In this document: positions 34,653 to 44,168 of the stretch, one piece after another
Layout of the letters: every line of letters begins with the position of its first letter
Position numbering within the stretch: position 1 is the first letter of the stretch
DNA from: Chloroflexus islandicus
GTDB lineage: Bacteria; Chloroflexota; Chloroflexia; Chloroflexales; Chloroflexaceae
NCBI RefSeq assembly: GCF_001650695.1
Contig: NZ_LWQS01000038.1
Location: 1 to 64,000, forward strand
DNA length: 64,000 nt
Direction: 5' to 3'
Position numbers and translations under genes: made by a program
The notes under the pieces: model-generated
Seen by the model: only the letters and a program-made list of their open reading frames with translations
Database searches by the model: none
Told to the model about the DNA's origin: nothing

Positions 34653-35321
34653 TTACCGGTACTGGCGGGCAATTTCGGAGGGCGAAACGCCGCCGAGGTA
34701 TTGCAGCCACAACCAGAAATCGTGCAGCAATTGGCGCAGAATGCCGTTGGCGCGGAAGCGGCGGGCTGAGGTGACAACCTGCGCCGGCACGACATGCACG
34801 CGGGTGCGCGCGCGGGCGCGGCGGAAGAGTTCGACATCCTCAAACAGCGGCCAGTCGGGAAAGCCGCCGAGGGCGTGAAAGAGGTCGCGCCGCATCACCA
34901 TGCATTGGTCGCCGTAACTGGTGAGGAGCGAGTCGAACCACATCATGCGGGCGGCCAGCGCTAACAGCCAGTCGGGATCATCGAACGAGAGGCGAAATTT
35001 GGCAACCTGCACTTGCGGATCGGCGAACATGTTGCGCAGTAGCGGGAAGGCATTGGCTGGTAGACGTGTATCGGCGTGCAAAAAGACAAAGATATCGCCG
35101 GTGGCGATGGCCGCGCCGGCGTTGAGTTGGGGGCCGCGACCGCGCGGCGCCAGCACCACCCGCGCGCCGGCAGCGCGGGCCAGCGCTGGTGTCTCATCGC
35201 GGCTGCCGCCATCGGCCACAATCACCTCGACCGCGGGATCAAGCCGGCGCACGGCGTGTACGCACGCTGTGATGTGATCGGCTTCGTTGAGTACGGGAAT
35301 GATGACGCTGAAGTTCGGCAT
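34653..35321 (-). CDS. glycosyltransferase family 2 (TIGR04283-like)
   Basis: The 222-aa GT-A enzyme starts FSVIIPVLNEADHI, then VIVADGGSRDET, APRGRGPQLNAGAAIATGD, and the DXD-like FLHADTRLP. This is the family often found beside selenium/radical-SAM or membrane-lipid genes. It lacks TM segments. The last codons lie within 5 bp of the palindrome array. Single-gene unit; substrate unknown. Confidence 0.9.
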   Translation of the reverse strand: MPNFSVIIPVLNEADHITACVHAVRRLDPAVEVIVADGGSRDETPALARAAGARVVLAPRGRGPQLNAGAAIATGDIFVFLHADTRLPANAFPLLRNMFADPQVQVAKFRLSFDDPDWLLALAARMMWFDSLLTSYGDQCMVMRRDLFHALGGFPDWPLFEDVELFRRARARTRVHVVPAQVVTSARRFRANGILRQLLHDFWLWLQYLGGVSPSEIARQYR

Positions 35322-35384
35322 AGGGTTCTGCTCCTTGGACGCTATTCAGAGGCCTCGTAGGAATTGCCACGAAGAAACACCAAA

Positions 35385-35850
35385 GACACAAACCATGTTG
35401 CGTCGTTTGCGGGTTTTTGTGGCTATGTTTCTCATCTGGGTGCGAGGAACGGGGTTGAGCGCCGAGGGCGCAGGGGATGATTCTTCTTACCAACCCTTTG
35501 CACCTCTCTGCGTCCTTTGCGTCCTTTGCGTTTTCCCCTCTGCGCCTTTGCGGAGCCGGACAGCCGTCCGGCTCTCCTGCATCGTTGCGTTTTGTCCCTC
35601 ACCCCTCGGCCCCCTCTCCCACCGCGAGGCGGGAGTTCAAGGGCGGACAGAACATTTGTCTGGAACCCGGCCCTGAAGGTTCGGGCTAGGGGTACGAAGC
35701 CCGCTGCGCGAGCTGATGCCCCCACCCCTTGCCCCTCCCCCGCTGGGGGAGGGGTGGTGAGGCGCACAGCACGGGGCTTTACGGCATCGCACAGCGATCA
35801 ACCGTTGCACGCAACCGAACGTTCTATCCACCTTTAAACCCCAACAGCGG
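35385..35850. repeat. spacer 35322-35883: dispersed repeats
   Basis: The spacer contains TTGCGTCCTTTGCG-type simple repeats at 35500-35560. It also has the GC-rich unit with CAAGGGCGGACAGAAC at 35639, CCCGGCCCTGAAGG, GAAGCCCGCTGCGCGAGC and the CCCCTCCCCC/GGGGGAGGGG hairpin with the CACGGGGCTTTACGG tail. No gene is supported. Confidence 0.8.
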
Positions 35851-35883
35851 GAAGGCGGCCAAATAGCCGCCAACCGTGCCCCA

Positions 35884-36990
35884 TTACCGCCGGCGCAGCA
35901 AAAAGATATATTCGTGTTTGAAGACGTAGAAACCGCCGGCTAAGGCCCGGTAGCGCCAGAGTTCGGCGCTGCCGCGCTTGCCAAGCGTGCCGGTAAAGTT
36001 TTTGACGATAATGCTCTTGAGGCTAAACCCGCAGGCCCGAATGGCCTCCATCGCTTGGAAGCCGAGCGGATGCCATTCGCCGTGGCGGTAGGTATCGCCG
36101 ATCACCAATGCCAAATAGCGACCCCGGTCGAGCACTGCCGCCACCCGTTCGGCCACTAGCGTCAGGCGGGCCAGAAATGCGTCAATGCTCGGCGCATTCG
36201 ACAAATCGCGCGGATCGTCGCTAAAGCGGATGATGTCGTGGTAGGGCGGGTGAAGCAACACCAACTGCACGCTAGCAGCGCCGTAGCGGGCCAACAACGC
36301 CGGAAAATCCACCACCAAACTATCACCCTGTTCGATGGCGGCAATGGTGGAATGGGCCGGCGGTTCTCCGGCAAGCAGGTCGTGAATACGCGCGACCATC
36401 GGCGCTTGCAGCTCGACGCCGATCGCATGGCGACCGAGGCGGCGGGCCTCGATCAGGGTCGTGCCCGATCCGGCAAACGGATCGAGCACCCACTCGCCGG
36501 GGCGCGTGTAGCGACGGATGAACTGGCGAGGGATTTGGGGCACGAAATTGCCCCAATAATCGGCCCGATGCACTCCCGAATTGTCGCGCCGCTCGATCAA
36601 CCAGAGGCTATCGGTCAAAATGTCGTCATACTCCTTCCAGCGGTGCAGATCGATATCGCTGGCTGGCGCAAACCGTTGCGCCTCGAGCGCGCGGCGCAAA
36701 CGGGCCACATAATAGCGAGCGCGTTCGAGCGTGCGGGCCGCCGCGATCTGATCGAGTTCGCCGTGCAACACCTCTGGCGTGAAACGAACCGCGTACTCGC
36801 CGGCGTGATGCAACGGATCAGCTAGATCGGCCAAACGTTGGCGCAGTCCGGCCACCCCAACCCGCAGCTCGGCAAGGGCCGGCGCGGCGAGCAGCGTATC
36901 AAGCGCCGCTGCCAGCGCCTCGCGGTTGATCTGCCATTGGGGCGACTCGGCATCTGGCGGCAACTGGGCCGAAGGCGAACGTCCGGTCAT
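35884..36990 (-). CDS. orphan DNA N4/N6-methyltransferase
   Basis: The product is 368 aa from ATG 36990 (AGCAGGA ~9 bases upstream). Motif order is: YWGNFVPQIPRQFIRRYT, SAM-binding DPFAGSGTTLIEARRLGRHAIGVEL, then a catalytic motif LLHPPYHDIIRFSDDPRD, in which the usual D/S-P-P-Y is H-P-P-Y. The C terminus has TFAM-like NFTGTLGKRGSAELWRYRAL and HEYIFLLRR. No restriction nuclease is adjacent. It may be a solitary epigenetic methylase or modify another nucleic acid. It diverges from the UDG gene. Confidence 0.85.
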   Translation of the reverse strand: MTGRSPSAQLPPDAESPQWQINREALAAALDTLLAAPALAELRVGVAGLRQRLADLADPLHHAGEYAVRFTPEVLHGELDQIAAARTLERARYYVARLRRALEAQRFAPASDIDLHRWKEYDDILTDSLWLIERRDNSGVHRADYWGNFVPQIPRQFIRRYTRPGEWVLDPFAGSGTTLIEARRLGRHAIGVELQAPMVARIHDLLAGEPPAHSTIAAIEQGDSLVVDFPALLARYGAASVQLVLLHPPYHDIIRFSDDPRDLSNAPSIDAFLARLTLVAERVAAVLDRGRYLALVIGDTYRHGEWHPLGFQAMEAIRACGFSLKSIIVKNFTGTLGKRGSAELWRYRALAGGFYVFKHEYIFLLRRR

Positions 36991-37068
36991 CGGAAGCATT
37001 CCTGCTGGAAACGGTCATTGTTATGGTTAGTGTAGCATAAGATGGGGTGAATGTCATTGTCATTGGTA

Positions 37069-37077
37069 TGCTATAAT
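37069..37077 (+). promoter_or_regulatory. extended -10 promoter of the UDG gene
   Basis: TATGCTATAAT gives TG-N-TATAAT. It lies 36 bp before the GTG at 37114 and inside the longer reading frame that starts at 37051. That is why I prefer the GTG start. Confidence 0.6.
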
Positions 37078-37113
37078 AAAGAAGGTAAAGCTGAAACATG
37101 CAAGGATGGGCGT

Positions 37114-37746
37114 GTGACAGCCAGTGATATCTTGTTTACGATTGCCCAAGAGGTGCAACGCTGCACCGCTTGTAACCTTCATCGCGGGCGCACGCGCGCC
37201 GTGCCCGGCGAAGGCCCGGCCAACGCGCGGGTGATGTTGATCGGCGAAGGCCCCGGCTACCACGAAGACCGGCAGGGCCGTCCCTTTGTCGGGCCGTCTG
37301 GCCAATTCTTGACCGACCTGCTGGCGCTGGCCGGGTTGCGTCGCGATGAAGTCTATATCGCGAATGTCGTGAAGTGCCGGCCACCGCAAAACCGCGATCC
37401 GGAGCCGGACGAAATTGAGACTTGTACCAAACTGTTTTTGATGCGTCAGATTGCGGCCATTGATCCGGCAGTGATTGTGACGCTGGGCCGCTTTTCGATG
37501 GGCCTGTTTCTGCCCGGCGAGCGGATTTCGCGCATCCACGGCCAACCTCGTTATGTCAACGGGCGATTGATTGTGCCGATGATCCACCCCGCCGCCGCCT
37601 TGCACCAGCCCCAAAACCGGCCGTTGCTGGAAGAAGACTTTCGTCGCCTGCCTGCCATCTTAGCCGATGCCGAACGCCAACGCAGCGCGGCTGCCCCAGC
37701 AACGCCGCCAGCCGATGAGCCGCCCGAGCAGCTCCGTCTCTTCTGA
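37114..37746 (+). CDS. type-4 (Fe-S) uracil-DNA glycosylase
   Basis: The product is 210 aa from GTG 37114 (AAGGA ~9 bases upstream). Family-4 UDG motifs are present: CTACNLHRGRTRAVPGEGP, GEGPGYHEDRQGRPFVGPSGQ, ANVVKCRPPQNRDP, and HPAAALHQP. The four cluster cysteines fall in RCTAC and in CRPPQNRDPEPDEIETC. It removes uracil from deaminated DNA, important in a hot or GC-rich genome, and sits near dcd (dCTP deaminase), though not in one operon. Confidence 0.93.
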   Translation: MTASDILFTIAQEVQRCTACNLHRGRTRAVPGEGPANARVMLIGEGPGYHEDRQGRPFVGPSGQFLTDLLALAGLRRDEVYIANVVKCRPPQNRDPEPDEIETCTKLFLMRQIAAIDPAVIVTLGRFSMGLFLPGERISRIHGQPRYVNGRLIVPMIHPAAALHQPQNRPLLEEDFRRLPAILADAERQRSAAAPATPPADEPPEQLRLF

Positions 37747-37783
37747 CCATTGGCCGCCCATTGCCGGTGGTGTGACCAAATCA

Positions 37784-38374
37784 ATGTCACGATCCTATCG
37801 CCTCTCGCCGGCTGGCCGGCGCAACAATTTATTGATGATAGCGGTTACAATGCTCCTCTGGGTCTTCGCCCTGTGGAGTTTTGCCAGCACGCTGCGCCTC
37901 AGCCTCCATCCGGCAGCGTTCTGGTCTGATCTGCAACGCTTGTTCGCACAACCACCCGCGATCGAACAAGCGGCGCCGGCACTGTTGTTGTTCGTGCTGA
38001 TTGTCGCCACCCCGCTGCTGATCTGGAACCTGATCGCGGAATGGGATGCTGCTTTTACGCCCGCTGACGATGGTCTCACCTACGAAGCCATGGGTGTGCG
38101 GTTGTGGTGCCCGTGGGAAGACATACTTGCGCTCCGGCCCTCACCCGCAGTTGCCGATGAAGCAATCGTCATCGCTTGCCGGCGCGATCTGGCGGAAGCG
38201 ATTGCCAACCCGCTCTTGCGCTGGCTCCACCGGCAGGCCCATGGCCGGCAACGGTTGGTCATCGGCCCAGATATCGCGCAACGTGACGAATTGGTCGCGC
38301 AGATCGAACAGGCAATGGCCCGCACGCAAGGGCGGCCTGACGTGTTAGCAGTTGGTCATGCGCCGTCAGCATGA
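37784..38374 (+). CDS. membrane protein with PH-like C terminus, unknown
   Basis: From ATG 37784 the product is 196 aa. Two TM helices (LLMIAVTMLLWVFALWSF and LLLFVLIVATPLLIWNLIAEW) are followed by a soluble region, GLTYEAMGVRLWCPWEDILALRPS, which resembles bacterial PH-like domains after a TM pair. The start is uncertain: in-frame ATGs at 37667 and 37715 would overlap the UDG gene in another frame. It lies 37 bp after UDG, likely the same transcript. Confidence 0.7.
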   Translation: MSRSYRLSPAGRRNNLLMIAVTMLLWVFALWSFASTLRLSLHPAAFWSDLQRLFAQPPAIEQAAPALLLFVLIVATPLLIWNLIAEWDAAFTPADDGLTYEAMGVRLWCPWEDILALRPSPAVADEAIVIACRRDLAEAIANPLLRWLHRQAHGRQRLVIGPDIAQRDELVAQIEQAMARTQGRPDVLAVGHAPSA

Positions 38375-38400
38375 TACGGCGTATGTGGGTGTGGTCTGAA

Positions 38401-38420
38401 CAGGGTTGTGCCAAACCCTG
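38401..38420. terminator. small hairpin between gene 37784 and rnj
   Basis: CAGGGTT-GTGCCA-AACCCTG is a perfect 7-bp stem 26 bp after the stop codon, followed by TCATTATACC. It could be a weak terminator or part of the RNase J leader. Confidence 0.35.
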
Positions 38421-38532
38421 TCATTATACCGTTCGTTTGGGCGCAACCGCAGATGCGCCCGTCAGCAAACATTGCATATTGCGTATCAGAAAGGAGCAAG
38501 GGTCGCTAGTACACCGGCCCTAACAGAAACCT

Positions 38533-40203
38533 ATGGCCAAACAACGTCTCCGTGTGATTCCACTCGGTGGCGCCGGGGAGGTCGGCCGGAACATGTGGGT
38601 GGTTGAGTATGGCGACGATATCGTCATTCTCGACTGTGGCGTCATGTTTCCCGATGCCGATATGCTCGGCGTTGATCTCGTCTTGCCTGACATTACCTAT
38701 TTGCGCGAGAAGACGGATCATATCAAAGCTATTCTCATTACTCACGGTCACGAAGACCATATTGGCGCAGTGCCGCATTTGATCGCCGACCTCGGCTTTC
38801 CGCCGGTGTATGGCACGAAACTCACGCTTGGCTTGCTCAGCAACCGGCTCAAAGAGCACCGGCTGCAAGATAAGGTGACGACAGTTCAGATTTCCGAACG
38901 CGAGCCGTTTCAATTGGGCAGCTTCACGGTGGAAGCGTTTCACATTGCCCACTCGATCCCTGATGCAGTCGGCTTCGCGATTACGACTCCCGCTGGTCTG
39001 CTGGTCTATCTGACCGACTGGAAGCTGGATCATACCCCGGTTGATGGCCGCCCAACCGATCTTGAGAAGATCGCCGAGTTGGGCAACCGCAAACCGCTGG
39101 TGCTGGTGACTGACTGCGTGCGGGTCGAGTCAAAGGGTTATACACCCAGCGAAGCCACCGTCGGCGAGGCGTTCGACAATATCTTTGCCACCGCTCCCGG
39201 CCGGATCATCGTTGCCACCTTTGCCTCGAATATCAGCCGCGTGCAGCAAGTGATCGATTCGGCGGAAGCCTACGGGCGCAAGGTGATGCTGGCCGGTCGC
39301 AGCATGGAGACCAATGCGCGGATTGCGTTCGATCTCGGGTATTTGCGCGCCGATGAGGGCACGATCATCCGCCCACACGAGATGTCGGCTTACTCCGATG
39401 ACCAGATCGCGATCGTCTGCACCGGCAGCCAAGGCGAGCCGATGGCCGCCCTAAACCGGATGGCCAACCGCGACTACCCGCACGTCAAGATCAAACCCGG
39501 CGATACGGTCGTGCTCTCGGCCACCCCTATCCCCGGCAACGAGGTCAGCGTTAATAAGGTGATTAATAATCTGTTCAAACTCGGGGCCGATGTGATCTAC
39601 GGCCCCGAAGCCCGCGTCCATGTGTCGGGCCACGCTGCGCAAGAGGAGCTGAAGCTAGTGTTGGCCCTGCTACGCCCCAGCTATATTGTGCCGTTCCACG
39701 GCGACTACCGGCATTTGATGCTCTATCGCAAGCTGGCAACCAATATTGGGATAGTGCCTGACAGTGAGCGGGTGCTGTTGGCCGAAGGCGGCTCGATTAT
39801 GGAGTTCTCTCCCGGCTATGGCAAGATCACCGGCAAAGCGCCGGTCGGCTACATCTACGTCGATGGCACAACGGTCGGCGATGTCGGCAATGTGGTGGTG
39901 CGTGACCGCCAACTGCTGGCCAAAGACGGCATGTTGATCGTGGTGGTGAGCATCGACAGCGCCACTGGCGAATTGGTCGCCGGGCCAGATGTGGTCTCGC
40001 GCGGTTTTGTCTATATGCGCCAGAGCCAAGATTTGATCGAGGCGACCAAAGAGACGGTGCGTGCCGCGTTGACGAATAAGAACGGCGCCGGTGCGGTTGA
40101 TGCGGCGTATATCAACCGCAAGATTCGCGATGTGGTGAGCGAATTCCTCTACCGCGAGACGCGCCGGCGACCGATGGTGTTGCCGATGGTGATGGAGGTG
40201 TAG
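38533..40203 (+). CDS. rnj: ribonuclease J
   Basis: The 556-aa metallo-beta-lactamase/beta-CASP nuclease starts LRVIPLGGAGEVGRNMWVVEY. Metal ligands are in LITHGHEDHIGAVPHL, and HSIPDAVGFAI and LTDWKLDHTP follow. The beta-CASP part has IIVATFASNISRVQQVIDSA and SGHAAQEELKLVLALLRP with PFHGDYRH. It performs 5'-3' exo- and endonucleolytic mRNA decay and rRNA maturation, replacing RNase E. A long leader (AAGGAGCAAGGG at ~38490, too far to be the SD) precedes ATG 38533. Its 3' end meets dcd across a perfect hairpin. Confidence 0.96.
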   Translation: MAKQRLRVIPLGGAGEVGRNMWVVEYGDDIVILDCGVMFPDADMLGVDLVLPDITYLREKTDHIKAILITHGHEDHIGAVPHLIADLGFPPVYGTKLTLGLLSNRLKEHRLQDKVTTVQISEREPFQLGSFTVEAFHIAHSIPDAVGFAITTPAGLLVYLTDWKLDHTPVDGRPTDLEKIAELGNRKPLVLVTDCVRVESKGYTPSEATVGEAFDNIFATAPGRIIVATFASNISRVQQVIDSAEAYGRKVMLAGRSMETNARIAFDLGYLRADEGTIIRPHEMSAYSDDQIAIVCTGSQGEPMAALNRMANRDYPHVKIKPGDTVVLSATPIPGNEVSVNKVINNLFKLGADVIYGPEARVHVSGHAAQEELKLVLALLRPSYIVPFHGDYRHLMLYRKLATNIGIVPDSERVLLAEGGSIMEFSPGYGKITGKAPVGYIYVDGTTVGDVGNVVVRDRQLLAKDGMLIVVVSIDSATGELVAGPDVVSRGFVYMRQSQDLIEATKETVRAALTNKNGAGAVDAAYINRKIRDVVSEFLYRETRRRPMVLPMVMEV

Positions 40204-40205
40204 GT

Positions 40206-40252
40206 AGGGGCACAGTAGGGGCACAGCGGCGCTGTGCCCCTACTGTGCCCCT
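40206..40252. terminator. perfect 22-bp hairpin between convergent rnj and dcd
   Basis: Two 22-base arms (40206-40227 and 40231-40252) pair without mismatch around GGC. Each arm contains AGGGGCACAGT followed by AGGGGCACAGC, so the hairpin is itself an inverted tandem repeat. Its position between two stop codons fits a bidirectional terminator. Confidence 0.85.
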
Positions 40253-40263
40253 CCAAGCGCCGC

Positions 40264-40824
40264 TTACGGATCGATCCGCGGCAAGACGATCCCCGTCTGA
40301 CCTTGATATTTCCCCTTTTTGTCGGCGTACGATACCTCGCACGGCTCATCGCTCTCGAGAAACAGCACTTGCCCAATTCCCTCATTGGCGTAGATGCGCG
40401 CCGGGAGCGGCGTGGTGTTGCTGATCTCGATCGTCACATGCCCCTCCCACTCTGGTTCGAGCGGGGTGACGTTGATGATGATCCCGCAACGGGCATACGA
40501 TGATTTGCCGATCACGATGCAACTGACCGTGCGCGGGATGCGAAAATATTCCAACGATTGGGCCAGCGCAAACGAGTTGGGCGGAATATCGACATACTCG
40601 GCGCGGATGTCAACGAACGAGCGCGGATCGAAGTTCTTTGGATCGACCAGCGCATTGTAGACGTTGGTAAAGACCTTGAAGTGGTCAGTGACCCGCATGT
40701 CGTAGCCATACGAGGTCAAGCCATACGAGATGACGCCCTGCCGCACCTGATGATCGACGAATGGCTCGATCATGCCGTGTTCGAGCGCCATGCGCCGAAT
40801 CCAGCGATCGGATTTGACCGGCAT
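40264..40824 (-). CDS. dcd: dCTP deaminase
   Basis: The product is 186 aa from ATG 40824 (AGGAGGAAT upstream), the normal length. It starts [22 protein letters not shown], then [12 protein letters not shown], and [50 protein letters not shown] carries the catalytic Glu region, and [12 protein letters not shown] follows. It converts dCTP to dUTP as a source of dTTP. Confidence 0.96.
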   Translation of the reverse strand: MPVKSDRWIRRMALEHGMIEPFVDHQVRQGVISYGLTSYGYDMRVTDHFKVFTNVYNALVDPKNFDPRSFVDIRAEYVDIPPNSFALAQSLEYFRIPRTVSCIVIGKSSYARCGIIINVTPLEPEWEGHVTIEISNTTPLPARIYANEGIGQVLFLESDEPCEVSYADKKGKYQGQTGIVLPRIDP

Positions 40825-40946
40825 GGTGGTATTCCTCCTGTGGTTGGGTGGTGCGCCGTCGAGATGGGCAACCGTTTGTCGCTTCGTTATGGTTGAACGC
40901 GCAAAGAGCCACCTTTTCACGAGGGGGCTCGCTGCGCCTTCCCCGG

Positions 40947-42050
40947 TCACGTTTCCAACATCGCCTGATAGACCGCAACGTGGCGGCGAGCAATCGCGGC
41001 TTGCGTAAACTCGGCCAGCACACGCGCCCTGCCGCGCCGGGCAAGCTCGGCACGCAGTTCAGGCTGGTCGATCAAGCGGCTGAGCGCCGCGCGCAATGCG
41101 GCCACATCGCCTTCCGGGAAGACCAGACCGGCTTCACCGATCACCTGCGGAATTTCGCCGCAGGTCGAGCCGATCACCGGCACACCGCAGCTCATCGCCT
41201 CGATCAGCACTCGCCCAAACTGCTCTTTCCAATTGGGTTGGGTGCGCGACGGCAAGACGAGCACATCCAGCTCGCGCATCGCTGCCGGCACTGCCGTGCT
41301 GCTCACCGCCGGCAAGACCTCGACCCGCGCGCTGAGTCTCAGTTCTGCCGCCAGTTGCAACAGGCGCGGACGCTCGACCCCGTCGCCGATCAGCCGCAGC
41401 CGCGCATGGGCCGGCAAGCCGGCCAGCGCCGCCACCAGATCGGCTACCCCCTTTTCCGGCACCAGCCGGCCTACGTAGCCGATCATGAAGGTGTCGCGCT
41501 GGCGAGGCCCATCCGCCGGCGCAAACAGCTCAGGATCGACGCCAAACTGGGGAATGACGCTGATCGGGCCGCGGTAGCCGTGACGGCGGATGATCGCCGC
41601 CGCTTCCTGATTGCCGGCGATGGCATGCGCGGCGTGGCGCAGGTTGTAGCGCTCGAACCAACTGAACGGCGGCGGGTAGCGGCGGTCGATGTTGGCCCAG
41701 TTGTAGAAGCAGCAGCGCGCGCCTACTGCCAGCCCTTCTCGCATAGCCAGAAAGGTGGCGAGATTGAAGCTCTCTTCGTCAATGTGGAACACCTGCGGGT
41801 GCAGGCGCCGGATGAGCGGGCGCAGACCGCGGTAGAAGTGAATGTGGTGATGGCCATTCCAAACCATCGGCAAGGTCAAGAGGGTATACCCGGCGGTAAA
41901 GCGCCGTTCGAGCGGGATCATCCCCACCCGCGGCTCGCGCCATCCCGGCGGCGCGATCACCGTCAACTCCACCCCCAACCGCGCGATCTCCTCCAGCTTG
42001 CGCTGGTACGCGCCGGCGACCACGGCCTTTGAGAGCATGACAACGCGCAT
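40947..42050 (-). CDS. glycosyltransferase family 4
   Basis: The 367-aa GT-B enzyme starts [23 protein letters not shown]. The acceptor half has [16 protein letters not shown]; the donor half has [40 protein letters not shown] and [30 protein letters not shown] with the EX7E motif. It builds a surface glycan or glycolipid. It lies downstream of the serC-VOC pair on the same strand, 18 bp after the VOC stop. Confidence 0.93.
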   Translation of the reverse strand: MRVVMLSKAVVAGAYQRKLEEIARLGVELTVIAPPGWREPRVGMIPLERRFTAGYTLLTLPMVWNGHHHIHFYRGLRPLIRRLHPQVFHIDEESFNLATFLAMREGLAVGARCCFYNWANIDRRYPPPFSWFERYNLRHAAHAIAGNQEAAAIIRRHGYRGPISVIPQFGVDPELFAPADGPRQRDTFMIGYVGRLVPEKGVADLVAALAGLPAHARLRLIGDGVERPRLLQLAAELRLSARVEVLPAVSSTAVPAAMRELDVLVLPSRTQPNWKEQFGRVLIEAMSCGVPVIGSTCGEIPQVIGEAGLVFPEGDVAALRAALSRLIDQPELRAELARRGRARVLAEFTQAAIARRHVAVYQAMLET

Positions 42051-42068
42051 AGGGCGGCGAGTTCTACC

Positions 42069-42449
42069 TTACGCTTCATCGAACGGGTGCAGAAACCGCT
42101 GCACTTCCAGCCGGTAGCCATCCGGATCGCGGGCAAAGAAGTGGTAAATGCGGTAGCGCGGATTCTCGCGCGGCGGGCCGTCGGTAGCAATGCCGGCAGC
42201 GACCAGCCGCTGGTAGACCGCATCAACATCAGCGGTCACGACGGTCAAAATCAGACGATCGTCGGCGATGGGTGGCGCGGCTTGCTGGCACAGGCCGAGG
42301 TAGCCGCCGCGCGCCACCCGGTAGATATGAATGCCGCCTTGATCAAGCACGAGCGGCAAGCCGAGCGCAGCCCCATAACAGGCCGCGCTCGCTTGCAGAT
42401 TGGCGACCGGCACAAAGGTGATCGCGGCGGCGTAGGGTTGCTCATCCAT
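42069..42449 (-). CDS. VOC-superfamily (glyoxalase-like) protein
   Basis: The product is 126 aa from ATG 42449, which overlaps the serC stop (ATGGATGA). The two beta-alpha-beta-beta-beta units are FVPVANLQASAACYGAALGLPLVLDQG and DDRLILTVVTADVDAVYQRLVAAG, ending FFARDPDGYRLEVQRF. The usual first metal His is replaced in part (FVPV), so metal use is uncertain. Translation is coupled to serC. Confidence 0.85.
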   Translation of the reverse strand: MDEQPYAAAITFVPVANLQASAACYGAALGLPLVLDQGGIHIYRVARGGYLGLCQQAAPPIADDRLILTVVTADVDAVYQRLVAAGIATDGPPRENPRYRIYHFFARDPDGYRLEVQRFLHPFDEA

Positions 42450-43524
42450 ACCGCTGGGCAAACTCCCGCATAAAGCTCGCTAGCGTCGCTGCCGACTCAG
42501 GCGAGACCGCATTGTAAAGGGAGGCGCGGATGCCGCCAACCGAGCGGTGCCCGGCCAAGCCAACCATCCCGGCGGCCTGCGCTTCGCTCAAGAACCGCTT
42601 TTCGAGTTCGGCAGAGGGTAAGCGGAAGGTGACATTCATCAGCGAGCGCGCCTCCGGCGCTGCGTGGCCGGCATAAAAGCCATTGCTGGAGTCAATTGCC
42701 TCGTACACCATCGCCGCCTTGCGCGCGTTGCGCTCGGCCATCGCCACGAGACCACCCTGCTCCTTGATCCATTCCAGCACCAGATTGACCATATACACCG
42801 CAAATACCGGCGGCGTGTTGTAGAGCGAGTTGTTCTTGGCGAAGGTGGCGTAGCGCATAATCACCGGCAGATCCTTGCGCCCGCGCTCGATCAGGTCTTG
42901 CCGGATGACCACCACCGTCACACCGGCGGGGCCGAGATTCTTCTGCGCACCGGCGTACATTAAGGCAAAGCGCTCAGCCGGGAAGGGGCGCGCGAGGAAG
43001 TCGCTGCTCATATCGGCCACCAGCGGGGCTGAGCCAAGTTCGGGCAATTCAGCCGGCCACTGCACTCCCTGAATCGTCTCGTTGGTGGTGATGTGCAGGT
43101 ACGCCGCTTGCGGGTCAGGCGTTAATGCTTCTGCGTCGGGCAAGCTGCGGTAGCCATCGGCGGCGGTGCTTGCCAGCAGGCGGGTGTTGCCGAGCCGCTG
43201 CGCCTCTTCATAAGCCTTTTCGCCCCACGATCCGGTGACGATATACTCAGCCACGCCACCGGCGGGCAACAAGTTGAGCGGGATGAGCGCAAACTGCATT
43301 GATGCGCCACCCTGCATAAAGAGCACGCGGTAATCGTCGCCTAACCCTAACAGCGCCTTGAGATGAGCCTCGGCAGTGGCGTTGATCGCCTCGTACTCCT
43401 TGCTGCGATGGCTCATTTCCAAAATCGACATCCCCGTGCCGTGGTAATCGGCCAGTTCCGCTTGCGCGCGCGCAATCACCGCGGGCGGCAACGCCGCCGG
43501 GCCGGGATTGAAGTTGTGAATCAT
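42442..43524 (-). CDS. serC: phosphoserine aminotransferase
   Basis: The 360-aa PLP enzyme starts HNFNPGPAALPPAVIARAQ. It has MSILEMSHRSKEYEAI, and the PLP lysine is in YAGAQKNLGPAGVTVVVI. FKLPSAE-like FRLPSAELEKRFL and GHRSVGGIRASLYNAV give the C-terminal SerC signature. It makes 3-phosphoserine in serine biosynthesis and may act on the pyridoxal pathway. AAAGGGGG lies ~7 bases before the ATG. Confidence 0.96.
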   Translation of the reverse strand: MIHNFNPGPAALPPAVIARAQAELADYHGTGMSILEMSHRSKEYEAINATAEAHLKALLGLGDDYRVLFMQGGASMQFALIPLNLLPAGGVAEYIVTGSWGEKAYEEAQRLGNTRLLASTAADGYRSLPDAEALTPDPQAAYLHITTNETIQGVQWPAELPELGSAPLVADMSSDFLARPFPAERFALMYAGAQKNLGPAGVTVVVIRQDLIERGRKDLPVIMRYATFAKNNSLYNTPPVFAVYMVNLVLEWIKEQGGLVAMAERNARKAAMVYEAIDSSNGFYAGHAAPEARSLMNVTFRLPSAELEKRFLSEAQAAGMVGLAGHRSVGGIRASLYNAVSPESAATLASFMREFAQRYG

Positions 43525-43639
43525 CAGTCGCCCCCTTTACCCTTGCGAGCAGGCTTGTCGTGGATCATAGTATACTCGAAATGGTAACGGGTCTTGGTAC
43601 GTTCGCACTTTCTCTTGGTTGGCCGCAGGAGGCACGGCA

Positions 43640-44120
43640 GAACGCCTCCCTCCCCCAACGGGGGAGGGTTGGGGTGGGGGCAACCGATGCCCAAGCATCA
43701 TTCTTTCAGTGAGGCAAAAGATGTGGTTTACCGCAGAGAACGCGGAGGGGGTTATCTTCCGCCGGAGGCTATGAACTTCCTTCCCTCAGCGGTTTGAGGG
43801 TCGGACGGAACGTTTGATTGAGTACAACTGTCGATCGCTGTGCGATACCGTAAAGTTCCGTGCTACGCTCATCATCACCCCTCCCCCAGCGGGGGAGGGG
43901 CAAGGGGTGGGGGCATCAGCCCGCGCAGCGGGCTTCGTAACCCTAGCCCGGCCCTTGAGGGCCGGGTTCCAGACCGATGTTCTGTCCGCCCTTGATCCCC
44001 AGCGGGGGAGGGTTGGGGTGGGGGTAAGGGATCACCGTACGAATCAACAACAACCATCTGAACTTTTTCGTGCCTTTTGTGTCACTTCGTGGCTATTCCC
44101 TCTCCCACTAGGGGAGGGGT
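43640..44120. repeat. spacer 43525-44168: dispersed GC-rich repeats
   Basis: The spacer contains CCTCCCTCCCCCAACGGGGGAGGG (in pieces), ACCGCAGAGAACGCGGAG, and the CCCCTCCCCC/GGGGGAGGGG hairpin. CAGCCCGCGCAGCGGGC and CCCGGCCCTTGAGGGCCGGG follow with TTCTGTCCGCCCTTG (reverse of GGGCGGACAGAA). No gene is supported. Confidence 0.8.
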
Positions 44121-44168
44121 AATCGTATCAGCATGGCTATCGCATATCGTGACTAGAAGGAAGACGCT

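Noticed and set aside
37051-37113. Longer UDG start
   Set aside because: The extended -10 element lies inside this extension, and the GTG at 37114 has a good SD.
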